Assembly (NCBI GenBank): GCA_016934535.1
Contig: JAFGSQ010000075.1
Coordinates: 1 to 12,135, forward strand
DNA: 12,135 nucleotides
Reading direction: 5' to 3'
DNA from: a candidate division WOR-3 bacterium
Lineage (GTDB): Bacteria > SDB-A
Below, one piece after another: positions 4,983-12,135 of this stretch (position 1 is the first letter of the stretch; the number at the start of each line of letters is the position of its first letter). The notes beneath the pieces are model-generated. The model was not told the origin of the DNA, did no database searches, and saw nothing but the letters and a program-made list of their open reading frames with translations. The position numbers and the translations under genes are program-made.

Positions 4983-6584
4983 ATGAACAAGAAAGTAAAA
5001 ATATTTTTGATGACTGCAATGGTTGTGTCGGTTTCACTGTCGAGATTTTTTTGGCTGGGAGACATGGAAGTTCAGCCCTGGGATGAAGCAATGTATGCTT
5101 CGAGGGCCAAAAGCGTCGTGATGCATGGGAGCTGGCTCGATCAGACCGAGCATTCTGTAAACGGCTTGTATTCTTCTTCTCATCCTCCTCTGTATATATG
5201 GCTTTCAGCCCTCGTCATGAAATTTTCCGGATTTACGCCGTTCGCCGCGCGATTTTGGTCGGCTGTAGCCGGTGCAATTTCCGTTTTGATGTTTTTTAGT
5301 ATTATTGACAACAAACTCGCGGGTTTTTTTTCGGCGATGATTCTCGGAACCAACGCGTTTTACTTTTCGTATTCCAGGCAGGGACAGCTCGACGTATTTT
5401 GCGCCTTCTGGATTTGTGCCGGACTCCTGACTTTTATTCGGTACGACAAAGGGAAAGGATTTCTGTATTTGTTGCTGGCGGGAATTTGTTTCGGCTTTTC
5501 CCTGATGAGTAAAATCCTCGTGGGGATGTTTTTACCGGCGACTGTTTTTATATTTTTACTTGTTCAGGTTCTGTCCAGGCGGAAAACCATCGGTGCGGCT
5601 TTTCGCGAAATGTCAATATTGTCGGCAATCGGAGCCCTGATCGCTCTTCCCTGGCACCTTTACATGATTGTTCTTTACGGGCACGCTTTTTTGGATAATT
5701 TCATCGTTTTCCATCTGGTAAAAAGGACTTTGGAGGGTGTTGAGTCCAACATTCAGAGGCTCGGCGTCCTTTTTTACGTAAATCAGCTGGCCGTGATGAT
5801 GCCTGTTTCGCTCGCGGTGCTGGTTTCGCGTTTTTTTAAAATTATCAGGGACAAAAGGTCGGAGGTCGTCATATTTTTCATTCTTTTCGCCGTCACTTTC
5901 ACTGTTTTCAGTTTGTCGAAGACCCAGCTGAGAACCTATTCGATCAATTTCATTCCGGCAGTTTCCGTTCTGACCGGATTTTATTTGTCCGACCTGGCGA
6001 GGAATAAGGAAAAGTTCCTCTTTACCGCTCTTCTGTCGGCTGTATTTCTCATTTGGTCCGCTTACCCTTTTTTGAGGTCCGCTTTCAAATCTGACCCCGG
6101 CGGTCTTCTGATGCCGCTTTTCGTTTTGACTGCGCTGTCTTTCGTATTTGTCTATTTGAATAAAAAATCCAAAAAAGTGCTCGCGTCCCTGTGTTTGTTT
6201 TTTCTCGCCTGCTTGAGCGGAATATTCTCCGAGACCAGACTCTTTTATTCAAGTCAAATTGACCGTTTTGCACACAAGTTTTATTCGGAAGGATTCACAT
6301 CGCTTGTCTATGTTGACGACACCGTTCACTTGACCAATCCGCAGATAACGTATTATTTTAATTCGATTGACAGAACCGCGGATACTGGCAGACAGTTTGT
6401 AAGAATTTACAGGAAACCTTTGGATTCTGGTCTCGTAACAGACCTGACGGGCAAAACCCTGATAGTAGTGAATTCGTGGCACGAAAATCCGGAGGTTATT
6501 AAAATAGAGAGTTTTTTGAAAAAGAAACTGAACCCGAGGATGATAGGCGCAAACGAATTCTATAGAATTTATGAATCAGAATGA
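4983..6584 (+). CDS. GT-C glycosyltransferase, GT39/ArnT-like
   Basis: This multi-pass membrane enzyme of the dolichyl/undecaprenyl-phosphate-sugar dependent GT-C type would transfer a sugar from a lipid carrier to an acceptor on the outer side of the inner membrane. It has 533 residues and about a dozen hydrophobic segments, then a hydrophilic tail (about 425-533). The first external loop has the acidic motif QPWDEAMYASRAK (31-43; Asp34-Glu35) expected for catalysis and SSHPPLYIWL (65-74), both typical of GT39/PMT_2 proteins. SRQGQLD (131-137) fits the second conserved acidic site. The sugar and acceptor cannot be told from sequence: ArnT-like lipid A modification, protein glycosylation or cell-surface polymer glycosylation are all possible. 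It starts at ATG with a weak ribosome site and overlaps tilS by 14 bases. Confidence 0.9.
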   Translation: MNKKVKIFLMTAMVVSVSLSRFFWLGDMEVQPWDEAMYASRAKSVVMHGSWLDQTEHSVNGLYSSSHPPLYIWLSALVMKFSGFTPFAARFWSAVAGAISVLMFFSIIDNKLAGFFSAMILGTNAFYFSYSRQGQLDVFCAFWICAGLLTFIRYDKGKGFLYLLLAGICFGFSLMSKILVGMFLPATVFIFLLVQVLSRRKTIGAAFREMSILSAIGALIALPWHLYMIVLYGHAFLDNFIVFHLVKRTLEGVESNIQRLGVLFYVNQLAVMMPVSLAVLVSRFFKIIRDKRSEVVIFFILFAVTFTVFSLSKTQLRTYSINFIPAVSVLTGFYLSDLARNKEKFLFTALLSAVFLIWSAYPFLRSAFKSDPGGLLMPLFVLTALSFVFVYLNKKSKKVLASLCLFFLACLSGIFSETRLFYSSQIDRFAHKFYSEGFTSLVYVDDTVHLTNPQITYYFNSIDRTADTGRQFVRIYRKPLDSGLVTDLTGKTLIVVNSWHENPEVIKIESFLKKKLNPRMIGANEFYRIYESE

Positions 6585-7572
6585 GAAAACAATTAAGGGG
6601 TTGAAACTCGACGGCGGATTTGAGTTGAAAATCCGGGAAGCATTTTCAAAAATTTCCCTTGAAAATAAACTCTGGGTCGCGTGCAGCGGAGGGGGAGATT
6701 CAATTGCGCTGGCATACCTTTCCGATTATATTGCCGGAGAAAGACTGAAAGGACTTGTCTATTTCGATCACGGGCAGAGAGATAAGGAACAATTGGCAGA
6801 GGAGTCGTTGCTGGTCGAATCCGTCAGCAGATCCCTCGGCGTCGTATTTGTTCGGGGAGAGATTATAAATGCCGTTTCGGGCATGTCGGAGGAGCTGCTG
6901 CGGAAAAAAAGGTACGAGTATTTTGACGAATTTGCCCTAAAAAACAAAGCGATGATATTGCTCGGTCACAACCTGGACGACCGTATTGAGACTTTTATGT
7001 TCAATCTTATGAGGGGAACCGGGACGAACGGACTTCTATCCATCAAGCAAAGTCGAAGCAGTTATTTCAGACCCCTTCTTTCGCTTACCAGATCGGAAAT
7101 AAGGAAATTCCTCGATGAAAATTCTATCGAGCACAAAGACGACCCTTCCAATCTGTCTTTGAATTTCAAGAGAAACAGGATCAGAAAAACTTTGATGCCG
7201 CTTTTCGGAGATATTTCCGGCAGAAATTACAGGATTTTCTTCGAGAGGCTTTTTTTCTCTCTCGAACTCGATTTCGAAGCCCTCGAATCACACGATGAAC
7301 GTCTTTTAAATGAAGTTGCCTGGCTGGGGCCGACAGGTTATACTATAAAACTTGAAGCGTTTAACCGGATACCGGATCATTCTAAAAGGAGAATCCTTAG
7401 AAAAGCTGCATTTAGATCGGGACATAATTCATTGAGCAGCCGTCAAACGGAAAGACTTTTGCTTTTGAGCGGAGGCCGCGCCGGGTCTAAAGTTTTCTGC
7501 AGCGGACTCAGAGCCTTCAGAAGAAAAGGAATGCTAATCATATTAAACAAACAGGTAACGGAATGGAAATAA
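6571..7572 (+). CDS. tilS: tRNA(Ile)-lysidine synthase
   Basis: TilS uses ATP to attach lysine to C34 of the minor tRNA-Ile(CAU), changing its reading from AUG to AUA. It is an essential cytoplasmic enzyme. The N-type ATP pyrophosphatase P-loop is SGGGDS (39-44), then FDHGQRD (65-71) and HNLDDRIETFMFNLMRGTG (133-151), the family's HxxDDxxET block. PLLSLTRSEIRKFLDENSIEHKDDPSN also matches. At 333 residues it is shorter than the E. coli enzyme (about 430), so the C-terminal domain is reduced or absent, as in several bacterial lineages. The ATG is within the glycosyltransferase 3' end with no strong ribosome site, suggesting translational coupling; the exact start is uncertain by some codons. 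It overlaps hpt by 10 bases. Confidence 0.95.
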   Translation: MNQNEKTIKGLKLDGGFELKIREAFSKISLENKLWVACSGGGDSIALAYLSDYIAGERLKGLVYFDHGQRDKEQLAEESLLVESVSRSLGVVFVRGEIINAVSGMSEELLRKKRYEYFDEFALKNKAMILLGHNLDDRIETFMFNLMRGTGTNGLLSIKQSRSSYFRPLLSLTRSEIRKFLDENSIEHKDDPSNLSLNFKRNRIRKTLMPLFGDISGRNYRIFFERLFFSLELDFEALESHDERLLNEVAWLGPTGYTIKLEAFNRIPDHSKRRILRKAAFRSGHNSLSSRQTERLLLLSGGRAGSKVFCSGLRAFRRKGMLIILNKQVTEWK

Positions 7573-8081
7573 AAGAAGTAATTCTTGGTGAAAAAGAAAT
7601 AGAGCTTGCAGTCAGGAATCTTGCAAGAGAACTGAACAACGTTTATAAAGACGACGATAAAGTCGTTCTTGTTGCCATACTTAAAGGTTCCGTTGTTTTC
7701 GCCTCCGATCTCATGCGTAAACTCTCATTTTCAGTAGAACTCGATTTCATCGCCGCTTCTTCGTATGGATCTTCGACGCAGACGAGCGGAGTCGTCAGAA
7801 TAACAAGAGACCTCGATACTTCGATAGCCGGAAGAAACGTTCTTCTGGTCGAGGACATTGTCGACACCGGCCTGACTATTTCATACATAAAAAAACTTCT
7901 CGATTCGAGAAATCCGAAAACGCTGAGAATTTGCGCTTTTTTAGATAAACCTTCGAGAAGAAAAACCGATCTGACAATTGACTACACCGGCGTCAAGATC
8001 CCTGATAAATTCGTCGTCGGATACGGTCTTGACTGGAACGAAAAATACCGCAATCTGCCGCGCGTGGCGGTAATAGGCTGA
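7563..8081 (+). CDS. hpt: hypoxanthine phosphoribosyltransferase
   Basis: This purine-salvage enzyme makes IMP (and usually GMP) from hypoxanthine or guanine and PRPP. It has 172 residues, the normal length for the short bacterial type. The PRPP loop VLLVEDIVDTGLT (93-105), the flexible loop SSYGSSTQTSG (66-76), LKGSVVFASDL (40-50) and the purine-binding end FVVGYGLDWNEKYRNLP (150-166) are all present. Start ATG with AGGTAACGG-like purine-rich sequence upstream, inside the tilS end. tilS-hpt-ftsH is a widely conserved order in bacteria, which supports all three names. Confidence 0.97.
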   Translation: MEIKEVILGEKEIELAVRNLARELNNVYKDDDKVVLVAILKGSVVFASDLMRKLSFSVELDFIAASSYGSSTQTSGVVRITRDLDTSIAGRNVLLVEDIVDTGLTISYIKKLLDSRNPKTLRICAFLDKPSRRKTDLTIDYTGVKIPDKFVVGYGLDWNEKYRNLPRVAVIG

Positions 8082-8099
8082 TCTGAATTAAATGACCGC

Positions 8100-8119
8100 A
8101 GGAGGGGAAGCTAAAATTG
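8100..8119 (+). promoter_or_regulatory. ribosome binding site that fixes the TTG start of ftsH
   Basis: AGGAGGGG (8100-8107) lies nine bases before TTG (8117-8119). No in-frame ATG or GTG occurs nearby that would give a full first membrane helix, so TTG is the best start. Confidence 0.75.
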
Positions 8120-9985
8120 CCTGACAACAGAAAATTTTCATTTTTAAAAGGTTTACTGTTCTGGATAGCCATAATCATACTCGGATTGGTTATTTCAGAG
8201 ATTTGGGGCATGAAAAGGGAAAAAAGAGGGAGCGTCGATTTTTCTTACTTTTACGGCCTTTTGAAAGAAGGAAAAGTGAAATCCCTCGTAGTCGTCGAAC
8301 AGGACATAGAAGGAGAACTTACAGAACCTGTGAGGCTCGATCCCGAAGAAGACGAGTTCAAGCTTTTCAAGACAAGAATCCCTTATCCCGACCCCGATTT
8401 GATAAGAGAGATACTTCAGGACAGTACAGTAGTCGTTTCCTCCAAAAATCCTTCCACTTTCTGGCAGTACATTCTGCCGTGGATACCGATTGTAGTGATT
8501 TTTGTCGCCTGGATTTTTATATGGCGATACATGATGGACAATCAGGGTTCGGGCAAAGCGTTTTCATTCGCCAAATCGAGAGCGAAAAGATTTATAGCCA
8601 CCAAAAACAAGGTGACTTTCAAAGACGTCGCGGGCGGAGATGAAGCCAAGGAAGAACTCAGGGAAGTCATTGTTTTTTTAAAAGATCCGAAAAAATTTAC
8701 AAGGCTTGGCGCAAAAGTGCCAAAGGGAGTTCTTCTGATCGGTGCACCGGGGACAGGAAAAACGCTTCTCGCCAGGGCAGTTGCCGGAGAAGCTGACGTT
8801 CCTTTTTTTTCAATCACCGGCTCGGATTTTGTTGAGATTTTCGTCGGTGTAGGCGCGAGCAGGGTTCGTGATCTTTTCAGGAATGCCAAGGAAAACACAC
8901 CTTGCATAATTTTTATTGACGAAATAGACGCCGTGGGTAGACACAGAGGAAATTCCCTCTCAGGAGCTCACGAGGAGAGGGAGCAGACCCTGAACGCTTT
9001 GTTGTCTGAGATGGACGGATTCGAACAGAATCAGGGTATCATAGTCGTTGCGGCCACCAACCGTCCAGAAATACTCGACGCAGCGCTTCTCAGACCCGGC
9101 AGATTTGACAGGAGAGTCATAGTCGACGTTCCTGATGTAATCGGAAGAAAAGGGATTCTCGAAGTGCACACGAAAAATCTACCGCTCGCTCCCGGCGTGG
9201 ATCTGGGAATTCTTGCCAAGCAAACTCCGGGATTCGTCGGAGCGGATCTCGCGAACATGGCCAACGAAGCAGCTCTTCAGGCGGCAAAGAAAAATAAAGA
9301 TTATCTCGAGATGTCGGATTTCGAATGGGCCAAAGACAAGATATTGATGGGTGTCGAAAGAAAATCCCTGTTGATCAGCGAGAAAGAGAAAATTATCACC
9401 GCCAATCACGAAGCCGGACACGCAATAGTTGCGAAATTTCTGGAAGAATCCGATCCTATACACAAGGTTTCAATAATTCCCAGAGGAAGAGCTCTCGGTG
9501 TCACTCAGTCCCTTCCCATAGACGATAAGCGGATTTACAGAAAAACTTATATCGAAGGTATGCTGTGTCAGCTTCTCGGAGGAAGAGCCGCGGAAATGCT
9601 CGTTTTTGGAGAGCCGACGACGGGTGCTTCAAACGACCTTGAAAAGGCGTCGCAGATAGCAAGGACAGTGGTCACCGAGTGGGGAATGAGCGATAAGATA
9701 GGACCGATCAATTTCGGCAGAAACGACGAAAGATTTTCAATAGGCGGAAAGGAATTTTCCCAGGGAAAAGAATATTCCGAGGCCACCGCCGTAGTCATAG
9801 ACGAAGAAGTGAAGAAAATATTGGATTCCTCATACGATAAGGCCGCCGCGATACTGCGTGACAATTTTGACGTATTTGAAAAGACAGTTAAAAAACTTCT
9901 TGAAAAAGAGGTGGTAACGGGCGCTGAAATAGATGAAATAATAGTCGAATGCGGCAAAACCCCTTTGAACAAAGAAACAGAATGA
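8117..9985 (+). CDS. ftsH: ATP-dependent zinc metalloprotease FtsH
   Basis: FtsH is the hexameric membrane AAA+ protease that extracts and degrades damaged membrane proteins and some regulators. It has 622 residues, full length. Domains in order are: membrane helix 1 (about 9-30); periplasmic domain (31-115); membrane helix 2 (about 117-137); AAA domain with Walker A GAPGTGKT (209-216), pore motif FVGVG (242-246), Walker B IIFIDEID (264-271) and second region of homology with arginine fingers at 326 and 329; and protease domain with HEAGH (431-435) and third zinc ligand Asp507 in GASNDLEKA. All key residues are intact. The TTG start sits behind a strong ribosome site 35 bases after hpt. Its stop overlaps the likely folP start as ATGA. 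By analogy, it may act with the envelope-stress genes across the window, but no direct link is shown. Confidence 0.98.
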   Translation: MPDNRKFSFLKGLLFWIAIIILGLVISEIWGMKREKRGSVDFSYFYGLLKEGKVKSLVVVEQDIEGELTEPVRLDPEEDEFKLFKTRIPYPDPDLIREILQDSTVVVSSKNPSTFWQYILPWIPIVVIFVAWIFIWRYMMDNQGSGKAFSFAKSRAKRFIATKNKVTFKDVAGGDEAKEELREVIVFLKDPKKFTRLGAKVPKGVLLIGAPGTGKTLLARAVAGEADVPFFSITGSDFVEIFVGVGASRVRDLFRNAKENTPCIIFIDEIDAVGRHRGNSLSGAHEEREQTLNALLSEMDGFEQNQGIIVVAATNRPEILDAALLRPGRFDRRVIVDVPDVIGRKGILEVHTKNLPLAPGVDLGILAKQTPGFVGADLANMANEAALQAAKKNKDYLEMSDFEWAKDKILMGVERKSLLISEKEKIITANHEAGHAIVAKFLEESDPIHKVSIIPRGRALGVTQSLPIDDKRIYRKTYIEGMLCQLLGGRAAEMLVFGEPTTGASNDLEKASQIARTVVTEWGMSDKIGPINFGRNDERFSIGGKEFSQGKEYSEATAVVIDEEVKKILDSSYDKAAAILRDNFDVFEKTVKKLLEKEVVTGAEIDEIIVECGKTPLNKETE

Positions 9986-11193
9986 AAGTCCAGATCTGCT
10001 CGTTGGAAGACCGGAGAGACGTTTACAAAGTTTTTGAAAGGATTGGCGTCGATCCGGAGGCGTGGGAGATCATGTGGAAAAAATCTGCGACCCTGTGCCT
10101 TCTTGTCGACGACCTCTCCATGGCGGGAGGGAATGTGCTTAAACAGACAGCTCTTTCGTCGGGAGCCGAAGCCGCAGTGTCCGGCGGAATAATCAACGGA
10201 ACATCTCCGAGGACAAAAGTACTCCTCATGGGGACAAGGTCTCAGCTTTCATTGGTGGCGTCGAAGATAAAGATCCAGCAGTTCCACCTGAGCGAACTTT
10301 CGGATATTATGGAAAATATTTTGTTGAAAAACGAGGCGCACGGATCACCTGTATGGAAAATGAGAGACAAGGAGATAAAACTCGACAGACCGAGGATAAT
10401 CGGAATAATCAACGTCACGCCGGACAGTTTCTACCAAGATTCGAGAAATTACGACCCTCAAAGCGCCGTAGATCTCGCTATGAAAATGGCTGAACAGGGC
10501 GCGGACATGCTCGACATAGGAGGAGAATCCTCTAGACCCGGCAGTTCTCCTCTTGACCTTGAAGAGGAAGCGAAAAGAGTTTTACCCGTGATCAGAAAAG
10601 TGAGAGAGAAGACTTTTTTGCCCGTTTCAATAGACACGGTGAACCCGACGACTGCTGAGACGGCCCTCGGGGAAGGTTGTGACGTGATCAACGACATTTC
10701 GGGATTCGAAAACCCGAAAATGACGGATGCTGCCGTAAAATACAATTCCGGAGCCGTAATCATGCACAAGAAAGGCCAACCTTCGGAAATGCAGAAAAAC
10801 CCTCATTACGACGACGTTTTTGAGGAAGTGAGGGACTTTTTGAAAAAAAGAGTTGAAGTCGCCGAATCTTCAGGAGTGCGACATGAAAACATAGTCTGTG
10901 ATCCTGGAATTGGTTTCGGCAAGACAGCTGCACACAATCTTGCATTGCTGAGGAGATTAGCGGATATGAAAGCCTATCTGGACAAGCCTGTTTACATAGG
11001 TCTGTCCAGAAAATCTCTTGTAGGCGCTCTCGGCGGGGGCCAGACTCCTGCCGAAAGGCTTTACGGCTCTTTATCTCTTTCAACTCTCGCTCTGACAGAG
11101 GGAGTAATGCTTTTCAGGACTCACGACGTGCTCGAAACAAAAAAAGCCCTCGATACAGCCTTCGAAGCGCTCAGGAACGGCAGATGGGTTTAG
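9982..11193 (+). CDS. folP: dihydropteroate synthase with N-terminal extension
   Basis: FolP condenses 6-hydroxymethyl-dihydropterin pyrophosphate with p-aminobenzoate in folate synthesis, the sulfonamide target. Numbering from ATG 9982, the catalytic barrel holds INVTPDSF (143-150), DIGGESSRPG (178-187), SIDT (216-219), NDISG (237-241), DPGIGFGKT (307-315) and GLSRKS (340-345). The usual MH-M-G-P motif reads IMHKKGQP. About 130 residues precede the barrel, a domain (GVDPEAWEIM..NVLKQTALSSGAEAAVSGG) seen in a subset of bacterial synthases; its role is not known to me. Start choice: ATG 9982 makes an ATGA overlap with the ftsH stop; an upstream in-frame ATG at 9949 adds 11 poorly conserved-looking residues. 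The gene overlaps cdaA by 10 bases, the common folP-cdaA pairing. Confidence 0.96.
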   Translation: MKVQICSLEDRRDVYKVFERIGVDPEAWEIMWKKSATLCLLVDDLSMAGGNVLKQTALSSGAEAAVSGGIINGTSPRTKVLLMGTRSQLSLVASKIKIQQFHLSELSDIMENILLKNEAHGSPVWKMRDKEIKLDRPRIIGIINVTPDSFYQDSRNYDPQSAVDLAMKMAEQGADMLDIGGESSRPGSSPLDLEEEAKRVLPVIRKVREKTFLPVSIDTVNPTTAETALGEGCDVINDISGFENPKMTDAAVKYNSGAVIMHKKGQPSEMQKNPHYDDVFEEVRDFLKKRVEVAESSGVRHENIVCDPGIGFGKTAAHNLALLRRLADMKAYLDKPVYIGLSRKSLVGALGGGQTPAERLYGSLSLSTLALTEGVMLFRTHDVLETKKALDTAFEALRNGRWV

Positions 11194-12011
11194 TACAGTT
11201 CATTACTCTCGACGTGATAGATATTTTTCTTGTATCCCTGATAATTTACTTCATGCTTCTTTTTTTCCGGGGCACAAAAGCGATTTCGATGCTGACAGGA
11301 CTCATCATTGTTTTTCTTTTGGGCTTTTTGGCCAACATACTTCAACTCAGGGCTTTGTCGTGGCTTCTGAAAGGTCTTGAAACGGTATGGCTGATAGCAT
11401 TTGTGATTGTTTTTCAGCCGGAAATCAGATCCATACTCTCTTCGATTGGGAAAAAACAGTATTTCAATTTCCTGAGAAGAGAGCGCGAAGAACAGGACGA
11501 GATAAAGAATATTGACGAAATAGTGGAAGCCTGTCAGTGGCTTTCCGATCAATATACGGGTGCTCTGATAGTGATTGAGAGAATGATAGGGCTGAAACAT
11601 CTTCTCAGGGAGGACGGAGTGAGTCTCGACGCTACGGTTTCGAGTTATCTTCTCGAGACTATATTTTCAAAAGGGTCTCCTCTTCACGACGGAGCCGTGA
11701 TAATAAAGAATTCGAAGATTATTGCCGCAAAGACGAGGCTCCCCTGGACAAACAGATATCTGGGGAAAGAAACCAGCCAGCTCGGCATGCGACACAGGGC
11801 GGCAATGGGTATAGCTGAAGAAACAGACGCCATAAGTATTGTGGTTTCCGAACAGACGGGCGATATATCTATAGCTATAGGTAAAAGACTTATAAGGAAA
11901 ATCGACGCGGACACCTTGAAAGTCAATCTCACACAGAACCTTGTCGAACCTCAGAAGAGCAAAAGAAGATGGATGGATGAAATTAAAAGCGTGATGGAAA
12001 AAATCAAATGA
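11184..12011 (+). CDS. cdaA: membrane diadenylate cyclase (c-di-AMP synthase), CdaA type
   Basis: CdaA (also DacA) makes the second messenger c-di-AMP from two ATP. It has 275 residues: three membrane helices (about 10-29, 34-53, 60-78), the FQPEIRSIL junction (77-85), a short coiled linker (about 95-115), then the DAC domain. The catalytic motifs SPLHDGAVII (165-174, with Asp169-Gly170-Ala171) and GMRHRAAMG (201-209, with RHR) are intact, as is SEQTG (222-226). In the loop before RHR, the sequence LPWTNRYLGKETSQL is longer or different from the usual LPLS..... form. The ATG lies within the folP end, so translation is probably coupled. c-di-AMP usually controls potassium and osmolyte transport and cell-wall homeostasis; its targets are not in this window. 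Confidence 0.97.
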   Translation: MGLVQFITLDVIDIFLVSLIIYFMLLFFRGTKAISMLTGLIIVFLLGFLANILQLRALSWLLKGLETVWLIAFVIVFQPEIRSILSSIGKKQYFNFLRREREEQDEIKNIDEIVEACQWLSDQYTGALIVIERMIGLKHLLREDGVSLDATVSSYLLETIFSKGSPLHDGAVIIKNSKIIAAKTRLPWTNRYLGKETSQLGMRHRAAMGIAEETDAISIVVSEQTGDISIAIGKRLIRKIDADTLKVNLTQNLVEPQKSKRRWMDEIKSVMEKIK

Positions 12012-12048
12012 ACATAATCTTTTTTGTCAAACAAGGAGAATTTGCGCT

Positions 12049-12135
12049 ATGAGCAGGATCCGAACAGCGATGTTTGCGGCAGTGACTTTAATAAGCGGGA
12101 TAGTATATTACTACACGATGTCGCCGACAGTGGCG
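12049..12135 (+). CDS. start of a membrane protein, possibly DUF2723 family (partial)
   Basis: Only 29 codons lie in the window. ATG follows AAGGAGAA with good spacing, 37 bases after cdaA. The residues form a short basic end (MSRIR) and a hydrophobic helix (TAMFAAVTLISGIVYY) ending in YTMSPTVA. The pattern vY-x-x-T-x-x-P-T-v at the end of the first helix is what I expect for DUF2723 (TMEM260-like, GT-C-fold) proteins, which continue with an acidic D-x-x-E motif. It does not look like CdaR/YbbR, the usual cdaA neighbour, but that could also begin this way. The family call is tentative; that a gene starts here is likely. Confidence 0.6.
   Translation, partial: MSRIRTAMFAAVTLISGIVYYYTMSPTVA

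Noticed and set aside
8203-8643. A 146-codon plus-strand frame inside ftsH, rich in Arg and Lys
   Set aside because: It lies wholly within the ftsH coding region, whose frame carries continuous conserved domains. The composition is what a shifted frame would give.
9949-9981. Upstream ATG as the start of folP
   Set aside because: It would overlap ftsH by 37 bases and add [11 protein letters not shown], which does not look like the family start. The ATGA junction at 9982 is the more usual arrangement, though the longer form cannot be excluded.
1-12135. CRISPR arrays, insertion sequences, phage genes, toxin-antitoxin or biosynthetic clusters
   Set aside because: No direct-repeat arrays, transposase or integrase motifs, or terminal repeats were seen. 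Nearly all the sequence is accounted for by intact housekeeping or envelope genes.

Overview
This window is housekeeping and envelope-related chromosome from a diderm (Gram-negative-type) bacterium. There are no insertion sequences, phage genes or CRISPR arrays, and base composition looks even throughout. Features pointing to a diderm are a Spy/CpxP-like periplasmic protein, a membrane-anchored zinc anti-sigma factor and an FtsH. A CdaA-type diadenylate cyclase directly after folP, followed by what looks like the start of a DUF2723-type membrane protein, recalls uncultured FCB-related or candidate-phylum genomes (WOR-3/Stahlbacteria, Zixibacteria and similar). That placement is an inference from gene content; no marker here settles it.

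Layout. (1) 14-86, minus: tRNA-Lys(UUU), with a convincing sigma70-type promoter just upstream of it. (2) 183-704, plus: a secreted Spy/CpxP-like protein with two LTxxQ-type motifs, preceded by a sequence resembling a group-IV (ECF) sigma promoter. (3) 720-751: a strong hairpin terminator between convergent transcription units. (4) 4818 to 788, minus: six tightly packed genes. In transcription order they are a C-tail-anchored protein of unknown function, a TPR protein, upp, lspA, an ECF sigma factor and its transmembrane zinc anti-sigma factor. Gaps are 10 bases or less, or genes overlap. (5) 4819-4982: divergent intergenic region with palindromes and promoter-like elements. (6) 4983-12011, plus: a GT-C (GT39/ArnT-like) glycosyltransferase, tilS, hpt, ftsH, folP and cdaA. 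All junctions overlap except hpt-ftsH, which has a 35-base gap with a strong ribosome site. (7) 12049 to the window end: the first 29 codons of a membrane protein.

How the parts fit. The sigma/anti-sigma pair, the Spy-like protein and signal peptidase II suggest a small envelope-stress module. The anti-sigma factor would sense the periplasm through a large C-terminal region ending in a TonB/AgmX-like fold. The released sigma factor might then activate the Spy-like gene. On the plus strand, tilS-hpt-ftsH is a widely conserved order, and folP-cdaA is a well-known pairing. The overlaps imply translational coupling through this operon. I did not find a clearly new biological system. The most interesting items are the apparent ATC start of lspA, the possible ECF-Spy regulatory link and the unusual anti-sigma architecture.
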